Below are positions 58,201-64,000 of a stretch of 64,000 bases of DNA, in pieces. Location: assembly GCA_037893225.1 (NCBI GenBank), contig JAZGUH010000084.1, positions 310,001-374,000 on the forward strand, in the 5' to 3' direction. Source of the DNA: Hippasteria phrygiana. Its lineage: Eukaryota > Echinodermata > Asteroidea > Valvatida > Goniasteridae. The number at the start of each line of letters is the position of its first letter. Position 1 is the stretch's first letter. The position numbers and the translations under genes were made by a program. The notes under the pieces were generated by a model, which worked only from the letters and a program-made list of their open reading frames with translations, was not told where the DNA came from and ran no database searches.

Positions 58201-59107
58201 AGGTTTCTTTTTCTTATGTACGTTGAGGGGATCATATGCCGAGCGCGATTTGAAGGTCGGTACATGGAGGTTTTCAGCGCCGAGATTTGCGTACCCGCGG
58301 GTCCAAAACTTCCGATGTCTGCCGTTGCGGGGGGAAAGAGGAATTTTGAAACCTTATTTTCAATATTTATTGGCAAATATAAATTATAAAATGTTAGGAA
58401 AGATTTTACTTTAATACCCCCCACCAAAATCGGTTAGAAACAGCAAATCTTGGAAAATAACCATCCATTTGTGTTCATAAATGTATAAACACTTGGCACA
58501 ACCTTTAATTTTGAGAATTTTGTTGGGACATAGGGGAAGAAAGTTTGTGTTTTCTGTGTTAGAAGTTCTTGGTTGGCAGTTGGCACCATGTATAGTCACT
58601 CTACAAGTGTGCACATACTTTGTTGATTTCTTCCTCATTTTTTACAGTTTTTGCTGAAATAAATTTTGAAATAACAGGTTGCGCCACATGTTTAGACAGT
58701 TGTTATCAAGGAGGGTTGGGGTTATTTTCCAAGATTTTGCTGTTCTTGACCGATTTTGGTGGGGGATATTAAAGTAAAATTGTCCAAATGTTACATAAAT
58801 TGAAAGATGAAAGAATAAATATATTAAATGTAAATTTTTTGTTTGCCTTTACGAAATCACCCCCATGCTACAATGACATGAAGTTGGTGTAGTTCAACTT
58901 AAGTTCTATGCCACACTGGCCGCTCCATCCAGGGCACCCGCCTGTCTAGTTTGTGTAAAACTTTAAAAGGGCCTAGGGCCGTAGGGGGGCCTACACACAA
59001 TACTGACAAGTGACATGACTGACCTGTCGTAAATGTTTGGGCTCCGTAATATTTCGAATAGGTAAACTGCTATATAACCGCCAAACTCTTGTTAATCGAG
59101 AAAACAT
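46203..59107 (-). CDS. MRPL4: Mitochondrial ribosomal protein uL4m (MRPL4), nine exons, complete
   Basis: Exons in transcript order: 59107-59024, 57720-57636, 55866-55692, 54112-54061, 52097-51980, 50029-49872, 48254-48196, 46737-46658, 46390-46203. All junctions have GT and AG, phases fit at every join, and the sum is 999 nt (332 aa plus stop; human is about 311 aa). The first exon ([20 protein letters not shown]) and exon 2 (RLSTTASHL) form an Arg-rich, acid-poor mitochondrial targeting sequence. Diagnostic family segments are AWLETLR with [10 protein letters not shown] (exon 3), [16 protein letters not shown] (exon 4), [20 protein letters not shown] with RHGSIRSP (exon 5), [20 protein letters not shown] and [13 protein letters not shown] (exon 6), [10 protein letters not shown] (exon 7) and [20 protein letters not shown] (exon 9). 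The basic [18 protein letters not shown] loop is the L4 extension that contacts rRNA near the peptide exit tunnel. The gene diverges from the MAP10-like gene. Confidence 0.95.
46977..47145 (+). mobile_element. tRNA-derived SINE, family 2
   Basis: The head reads GCTCGGTGGTCGAGTGGTTA, the B box GGATTCGAATCC, then CTGCCTGAGTAAGCCTGTG and a hairpin around CCTGTGAATTTTTTCACACA, followed by AGAAAGCACCGAGTATACAG. It is the best preserved member of its family in the window. Confidence 0.7.
47226..47396 (+). mobile_element. 171-bp MITE with 5-bp CTCCA target duplication
   Basis: Ends GTAGGGCCAATGATTTTCCG and (reversed) TAGAGCCAATGATTTTCCG, flanked by CTCCA at 47221-47225 and 47397-47401. It is inserted in a T5 MITE, whose uninterrupted copies read AGCTCCATGTAAAG across this site in the matching orientation. 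Relative at 13126-13290. Confidence 0.75.
47647..48047. mobile_element. Chained TTAA MITEs, T1 then T5
   Basis: T1 spans TTAA 47647-47650 to TTAA 47828-47831. The same second TTAA begins a T5 copy ending at TTAA 48044-48047. T5 is here complete, with CATGGGTATACTGCACAGTG and AGAGCCTTGGCACCACT. It lies in MRPL4 intron 7 (between exon 7 and exon 8). Confidence 0.7.
48600..48919 (+). mobile_element. TTAA-bounded MITE, family T2 (complete)
   Basis: A 320-bp element from TTAA 48600-48603 (CCTCTTAAATACGGACGACG) to TTAA 48916-48919 (CAGACACAAGGGG). Fragments lie at 23110-23389 and 26562-26700, and a short reverse copy at 62207-62360. In MRPL4 intron 6. Confidence 0.75.
50487..51128. mobile_element. 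642-bp TIR element with CCTGCAGCCGATTTCACGAAA ends
   Basis: The left end CCTGCAGCCGATTTCACGAA is repeated in reverse at 51107-51128. Both ends are followed inwards by GCGTAACTTACG-like blocks that also recur inside. No coding capacity. In MRPL4 intron 5. Confidence 0.75.
51436..51765 (-). mobile_element. TTAA-bounded MITE, family T4
   Basis: From TTAA 51436 to TTAA 51762-51765 (CTAGGGGTTAGGG). The interior is a tandem array of about 43-bp units, GGAGGATTTTGGAGGATTGA plus GGTGATTGAAGCAC. It is inverted relative to 54681-55041. In MRPL4 intron 5. Confidence 0.75.
53257..53815 (+). mobile_element. TTAA-type element (uninterrupted relative of 26910-36236)
   Basis: Starts TTTAACCCTTACAGTACCG and contains GTACCACATTCTTTGTTCAG, AAAGCAGCTGACTGCTTG, GGCACTCCATACAAAG, GTTTTCTCAAAATATTC and CTCGACATTGGTAAAGG. 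The right end is diverged (GGGTCAACGGG). It shows the pre-insertion order of the split copy in the SLC46-like intron. Confidence 0.65.
54681..55041 (+). mobile_element. TTAA-type MITE, family T4
   Basis: Starts at TTAA 54681 with CCCTAACCCCCTAGGCCC and ends GGGGGTTAGGGTTG, the right TTAA being damaged. The interior repeats CAATCCTCCAAAATCCTC and TGCTTCAATCACCATTC. In MRPL4 intron 3, inverted to the copy at 51436-51765. Confidence 0.75.
55265..55660. mobile_element. Inverted pair of family-1 SINEs
   Basis: A reverse copy (55265-55450: CTCTACCAACTGAGCTATC ... CACTCAATGAGGATACGAC) is followed directly by a forward copy (55470-55660: GCTTCCCAGGTCGTATCGTA ... GGTTCGAATCCCGC ... ATTCAAATTTACC). 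The two leaders face each other. The forward copy ends about 30 bp from the exon 3 donor of MRPL4 (55691). Confidence 0.75.
56199..57091 (-). mobile_element. TTAA MITE T1 interrupted by a 668-bp element
   Basis: T1 ends at TTAA 56199-56202 and TTAA 57088-57091. At 56223-56890 it carries an element with ends GGGTTATTCCATAAAT and (reversed) GGTGATTCCATAAAT, flanked by TATTT at 56218-56222 and 56891-56895. The inner element has subterminal inverted GTTTCACGTGTAAAAGGGAC blocks. In MRPL4 intron 2. Confidence 0.75.
57418..57553 (+). mobile_element. MITE with AACCCTGCCAGA ends
   Basis: Second copy of the family seen at 21485-21630: CCCTCCAGGGTATTTTGGC ... AAACCCTGCCAGACGC ... TGTCTGGCAGGGTTAGGG. 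In MRPL4 intron 2. Confidence 0.65.
58398..58780. mobile_element. TIR element with GGAAAGATTTTACTTTAAT ends
   Basis: The left GGAAAGATTTTACTTTAATA with ACCAAAATCGG is mirrored at the right by CCGATTTTGGTGGGGGATAT and AAAGTAAAAT. Partial relatives are at 20881-20995 (both ends, interior deleted), 12533-12700 and 61680-61985. In MRPL4 intron 1. Confidence 0.7.
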
Positions 59108-59531
59108 GGTTAGCTTTAAGCCTTTGGATTAACTTCCAGTACAAGTTTTAGACGTGCTTCGTAAACATCGCATGCGATTTATGCATTAAAAAGAATCACG
59201 TTTCCACTTTCGAACACCAGGCACCTCAGACTAGGCCGCATACGTTAAAGTGTAATTCACACAAGGTACCAGACATTTAAAAAAGACGAAATATACAGCG
59301 CCCTCAATATTTCCCAAGTCCCAGATTTGAACTATTGAGGGCGCTGTATTAATTGGCGCACATTCCAAAATGGAGATGTCGTAGAAGGCGGTTTTTGTCA
59401 GTTATTCCCTTCTTTTCTTTCACACAACAAAACTTCATTTAACACTTTTTAAAATTCAAAAAATTAGCTGGCCTGACGTTTTAAAATTGACACAAGCAAA
59501 TCCCCATAAGAGCTGACATGTTTCAGAACGT
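59108..59531. promoter_or_regulatory. Shared upstream region of MRPL4 and MAP10-like genes
   Basis: Only about 424 bp separate the two divergent ATGs. The segment contains a hairpin-forming inverted repeat: ATACAGCGCCCTCAATAT (about 59291-59308) and ACTATTGAGGGCGCTGTAT (about 59333-59351). No TATA box at a suitable position was identified for either gene. Bidirectional promoter function is inferred from arrangement alone. Confidence 0.55.
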
Positions 59532-62500
59532 ATGAGTCCTACCACAGTGTTGATAATGGGTTCGCGTGAGACATTATTTTCGCTTGAATTGGCGGTGGAA
59601 TCTCTACGGGTAAACTCGACGGTAGCGTGTCGTCTGCCGTCCGTGGCGTTTCGTCTTCTCGACTTTCCCACGCTGCTTCTTCACCATGTCGACCCGGAAG
59701 AGGCGCAGAATATCAAAGAAAAGATCATGATGGACAGGTTTGGGGAAGTCCCGAGCCAACTCCAGGAGCTCAAGGACCACAGGGGCAATTTCTGTATCAA
59801 CAGGTGCAAGTCCTCTCTGTTTAAGATGAGCCCGGAAATGTTACTGGGATATTTGAGGAGCACGCCCCTGTACATCATGCTCATCGACGTCTGGCCCGAG
59901 GTTCCGAAACTGGTTGCAAATTGTACGATTCCATTGCAACACACAATGGAGGAGATAGCTCGAGACATTGAACAGAACGGTGCAGATGTACCGGCAGTTC
60001 ATGGCAGTCGGGACAGCCACAAGTTGTACAATTTGATGGGAAGCGAGATGGGATGGATTGTGGTGCGGTATCGTTTGCTCAGCATGGGATCAAGTTTGAT
60101 CCCACATATCCCTCATTCAGCCATTACAAAGAGAGGAAATGAATCCAAAGAAGTAGCTGTACCTGTGACTCCCCGCAAGAAGGAATATGATGTTGCCATC
60201 AGTGATATGAAAACAGAAAATGGGGAGAGAGACATTGTTTTAGAGGATTTGGAGGTTGAAGGTCATCCAAAAACAATATCAGTTGCAATATCCACCATTG
60301 ATAATCACAATATCAAACAAAAGCATCCTTTAGAACAAAAACAACAAGCAACCCAAACAGTTAAGATCCCAAGAGGTAAAACAGGCTGCAAGCAAGAATT
60401 CAGTGGTTCAGTGCCATTAATGCGGAATGATGACCTTATTTTAAACAATACCCATTGTCCACCTCCTTTGTTCTTTAACATAGCAAATGAAGATGTGCCA
60501 GGGTCCTCAGTGCAGAACATGCAGCGTGCGGAGAGAGACAGACGGGAAATAAAGCTTTTCCCCAATGTTAAGACCGAAAAGCCCCAAGCTACACGTGATT
60601 GGAGTGACGACCTTAGTGCGATTTCCAGTCAAACACTGTCTGAGGACATCGTCCATCAAATCGAGACACATTACACATTCCCCTCCACCTCGGGGGAAGA
60701 GAGTGTGTTGCCAAGCTGGAGTGTACGGAAAACCCATCGGACATTCAAGACAGAAAAATCTCGTGTCCAGAAAATGGAAAAGCAGCATTTGTCCAGAGAA
60801 GCGAAAAGAGATGCAGACCTGCCACGGAAGCTTCCTCCTCAAGGATCTGATTACGTCTGTAACAGGTGTCAGTTGCAACTTGATCCAAATCAGCAAACTC
60901 GGCTACCAATTCTGGAGGCTTTGCTTCAAGAGCTGTGCCTACTACATGGAAACACTCTCCAGAACAGACCTACATTTACTTCGCCGAGAATGCCCGTCCA
61001 AAGTCCAAAGCCACAGACGAGCACTAAAATACAGACTTCGCACAAGAAACAGTCGGAAACACCAGACGGAAAAGAAAATATCCACTTAATTCCTCCGGAT
61101 GTTCCACAAGCTAAACCCTACCGCCACAAGCATAGAGAATGTGCCAAGCCCCCTCAGGGTGTCCCACCAACCAAGGGATGGTTGCGGCAACAAGAACCAG
61201 TCCGTAAAGGCAAGCGCCGGACCAAACTACACTACGGAATGACGCACTCGCAGAAGCTGAGACTGCAGAAGAACAACCCCGAGCTCCTCAAGGAGATGGA
61301 GAAGCGGGAGTCAAGGATGCGAGCTCACCGCGAGGAGAAACAGCTTATGAGGCAGAAACATCATGCGCAAGACCAAGAGGGCTTCATTGACGCAACAAGC
61401 GAACATGACATATCCACGGAGATTGCACACCATTCTGATGGGGAGGAACGCTATGCCTTCTCTAGTCATCAGGGTTTAGAACTTCCATCTAGAGCCGGTG
61501 ATGGCAAGTCAAAGATCAGAGGAGAAAAGTACAGGCAAAGGGGTTGGTTTTGAGATTCTGTCATTTTTATCATTCTTCAAATTAGGTGAAAATATGCTGA
61601 ATAGTCAAATCTGGAAATACTGCTATTTACAATGTATGTAGGATGAACAGTCTCCGAGTTTAAGAGTGGGATCAATAATTGGAAAGATTTTACTTTAAAA
61701 CCCCCACCAAAATTAGTCAGGAACAGTAACATTTTGGAAAATAACCAACCATCCTTGGTAGCAACTGTCTAAACATGTGGAACCACCTGTTATTTCAACA
61801 TTACAACAAATCCATTACAAAAAATGAAGCAGAAATTTTTCACTGTAGTGTATGTGTGAACACACTGAGTGACCATATACTGACCATACCAAGAACATCT
61901 AACACAGAAACACAAACTTTCTTCTAAATTGCACGAACATTTTCTGAATAAATTGAAGGTTGTGCCAAGTGTTTATACAGTCCTGGTTTGTGTTAGTTGC
62001 TATATTACACGTTATTGCTGCTTCAACCCCATCTGGCTGGTTGTTGTTAACCCTAACGTCACCGAAGACTACAAAATACTACTTGATTAATACCTCCATG
62101 ATTAAACTGTAGTATGCAGTACTTTTACTACACAGGCCTATGAGAATTGAGTAGTATTTTGTAGTACAGTGTACTGTACCCCAAGTGAATGCCTAGGATG
62201 TTAGGGTTAATTATGGGGTGCTGGCATGCTAAGATGATCTCATGTATAACGCGAACAATGGATTGAGTACTACGCACAGGAATGCGCATATAGACGACAA
62301 CCAGCCAGGTGGTCTTTTTCAAACCGTGGCCATGGCTGCCGTCCGTATTGAAGAAGTTAAGCTCCTTTTCTTTAGTTTCATTTTCTCAAGTTATTGTCAC
62401 TCAGATGCAGAACACTCCACTCAGCGAGGCAGTCAGGCTGCCAGCCCAGAGAAGCCACCTTTGGCGGCTCCTCGGAGGCGCAAAGGTGCCACGTTTGTCT

Positions 62501-63582
62501 GGGGAGACGCAGGCCTTCACTCGGAGGCAGAGGTGAGGAATGAAGAGAAGACAACGAGTGGTGATATACAGGTAGGGCCAACATCTGACTTTCCACTAAG
62601 ACTGACAAGCGGACAGAATTTGGTACTGCAAGTGAATCCTGTACAGGAATCCAAGCACAAGGTCGAATGCATTCCTGATGTAACAGTGTGGTCGTCATTT
62701 CACATCAGGGTTATTGATCTTTTCTATTTAAAAAGAAAACAAATTAAATCAGATTTTTAGAATTTAGATCTGATTTTGTTTTTTCAAAGTGAACACAGCT
62801 GATTTTTAAAATTGAATTTGGATTTTCTTATAATTTTTTATTTTGAAAATCAAACTTTGTCAAAATTGTAAGTGGTTGTTTATGCAAGAAAATTTTACAT
62901 TTAGTAAACGATAACTGCTTTGTTGAAGATCAAACAATCCAAAGAGCTGTGTGATTTGCAGATTCTTCTCAAACTGATCGAGTTTCATTTTTTTTCCAAA
63001 TGCATCTTTTCAACAGTTATTCACGTGCAATAACCCAGACTTTTTTTCAATGGTAATCACATCAGCTGTAACCCTTTAGAAAAAGAGTTTACTGGATTCC
63101 CTCCAGAGAAGTTTTCTTGTATAAAGTGAAACTTGGGGATGGTCACAACCGTGGGGTTGGCCACATTTACAATGTAGGTTGCAACCACCCTTACAGTTTT
63201 CCTGGGCCCAGATCTAAATAGAGGATAAATCTGACATAGATAAAAAGAAATTATCCCAATTGTCAGACCTACCTGTATAGATCCAGGCGGGGTAACTTCC
63301 ACCGTTGGTGAGACCAACTCACCCCCCCCCCCCCAACTCACTTCTCCCCTTAAGGGGTTAATAGGGTTAATACCTACATTATACATGACAAATGCTATGA
63401 AAGTGAAGTGGAATTTCCAACCCTGTTTTATGGCCGGATTCATGATTATCACAAACAGAAAGTAGCTATTTCTGAAATAGAAATTTGTTGGCTCGCTATG
63501 CAGGTGACCAGTGGAGCAGCCGTCAGTGACTATGGGCACACCAAGACTAGGAGAGAAAGCAAGGGACTAGTGGAACACAAAG
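59532..63582 (+). CDS. MAP10: MAP10-like microtubule-associated protein (partial, 3' end beyond window)
   Basis: Exons: 59532-61528 (665 codons plus two bases), 62391-62571 and 63504-63582, phases 2, 0 and 1, all consistent. Without splicing, exon 1 would read to TGA at 61551. The N-terminus ETLFSLELAVESLRV and AFRLLDFPTLLLHH match the MAP10 N-terminal domain. Other shared segments are SCLFR-like SSLFKMSPEMLLGYLRSTPL, HKLYNLMGSEMGWIVVRYRL (about residues 166-185), HCPPPLFFNI (about 308-317), ILEALLQELCLLHG (about 458-471) and LHYGMTHSQKLRLQKNNPEL (about 567-586), followed by a charged helical stretch. MAP10 binds and stabilises microtubules in dividing cells in vertebrates. The first ATG has weak context (CGTATGA); ATG 59556 (ATAATGG, MGSRETLFSLEL) is the better start and agrees with where human MAP10 begins. 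The mammalian gene is thought to be largely single-exon, so exons 2-3 here are notable. Confidence 0.88.
61680..61985. mobile_element. Partial TIR element (relative of 58398-58780)
   Basis: Starts GGAAAGATTTTACTTTAAA with CCCCCACCAAAATTAGTCAG and shares ATGTGGAACCACCTGTTATT and CAAGTGTTTATACAG with the family. In intron 1 of the MAP10-like gene. Confidence 0.55.
62047..62360. mobile_element. Two chained TTAA MITEs before MAP10 exon 2
   Basis: A first element with TAGTATTTTGTAGTAC blocks spans TTAA 62047-62050 to TTAA 62207-62210. The same TTAA starts a reverse T2 copy ending at TTAA 62357-62360. The last TTAA lies 30 bp before the MAP10-like exon 2. Confidence 0.7.
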
Positions 63583-64000
63583 GTACTGACAAAAAGAATT
63601 GTTTCTTGATTTATTTATTTTAAATTTATTTTCATCTATCCTTAATACCTGTCTCTTTAAGAAGCCGGAATATTAACACCAAACAAATGTCGGAAGGCCG
63701 GTACTTAATATCTTATTTAACAAAAAATTACAATGGGACATGCAACACAAAATATGCCATACAAAATTAACAGCAATTTAATTGTGACTGCTCACATTCA
63801 GGCAGTGATAAACAATAGGGGCGATTTGCAATAAGAGTTGGTAACCAGGCCATTTTTGTTTTGCATGAGCCAGTGGAGAGATTTGTCAGGATTTTTCCTG
63901 ATTTCGGGATTTTTTTGGGTATTTTTTAAGTATTTCGTTTGCAATCTGGACAACCTGAGATGTTGTCCTAAAGGTGTTTTTACATAGACCAATAAAAATG
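63583..64000 (+). other. Intron of the MAP10-like gene to the window edge
   Basis: Follows the donor GTACTG at 63583. No further exon is recognisable before the right end. Confidence 0.5.

Noticed and set aside
59456..59671. Minus-strand ORF upstream of MRPL4
   Set aside because: Antisense shadow of MAP10-like exon 1; MRPL4 exon 1 is at 59107-59024 instead.
60507..61089. Additional ORFs within MAP10-like exon 1
   Set aside because: Alternative-frame shadows of a frame that has clear MAP10 motifs.

Overview
This is a 64-kb piece of an animal nuclear genome. It has split genes with GT-AG introns, tRNA-derived SINEs and many short inverted-repeat DNA transposons. The gene content, the scattered ACATGTA-type motifs and the high density of MITEs and foldbacks suggest a marine invertebrate, most likely a deuterostome (echinoderm favoured; hemichordate or amphioxus possible). 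No species can be named from sequence alone. There is no CRISPR, operon, phage or other prokaryote-style system.

Four protein-coding genes can be supported by exon phase, splice sites and family motifs. (1) On the minus strand, 11955 to 5931 and off the left edge: the first two coding exons of a CRIM1-like secreted or transmembrane protein (signal peptide, IGFBP N-terminal module, CRIM1-type Cys segment). (2) On the plus strand, 23492-39743: a complete six-exon SLC46-family (MFS) transporter of 512 aa. (3) On the minus strand, 59107 to 46203: a complete nine-exon mitochondrial ribosomal protein uL4m (MRPL4) of 332 aa; all nine exon phases agree and the exons sum to 999 nt. (4) On the plus strand from 59532 and off the right edge: a MAP10-like microtubule-associated protein with one large exon and two small ones. 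Genes 1 and 2 are head-to-head across 11.5 kb of repeats. Genes 2 and 3 converge. Genes 3 and 4 diverge from a shared intergenic segment of about 424 bp.

The rest is mostly nested mobile DNA. Several short families are bounded by TTAA and start with CCC-like ends; some are chained, sharing one TTAA. Two SINE families carry tRNA-like heads. The most notable element is an 8,766-bp insertion (27220-35985) in intron 3 of the SLC46 gene. It has 28-bp terminal inverted repeats and a 7-bp target duplication, and it split a pre-existing TTAA element. Two tiny palindromes of 35 and 25 bp elsewhere in the window have the same CATGGAG termini, each with its own 7-bp target duplication. Together they suggest one transposon family ranging from a few tens of bases to nearly 9 kb. 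The large insertion carries about 40 TGACGTCA palindromes and a five-copy 161-bp tandem array with GTCACGTGAC and paired ACCGGAAG sites.

Most other long open frames are low-complexity artefacts (poly-C/G, the 12-bp CpG repeat, GAGGCC repeats) or antisense shadows, and are not reported as genes.
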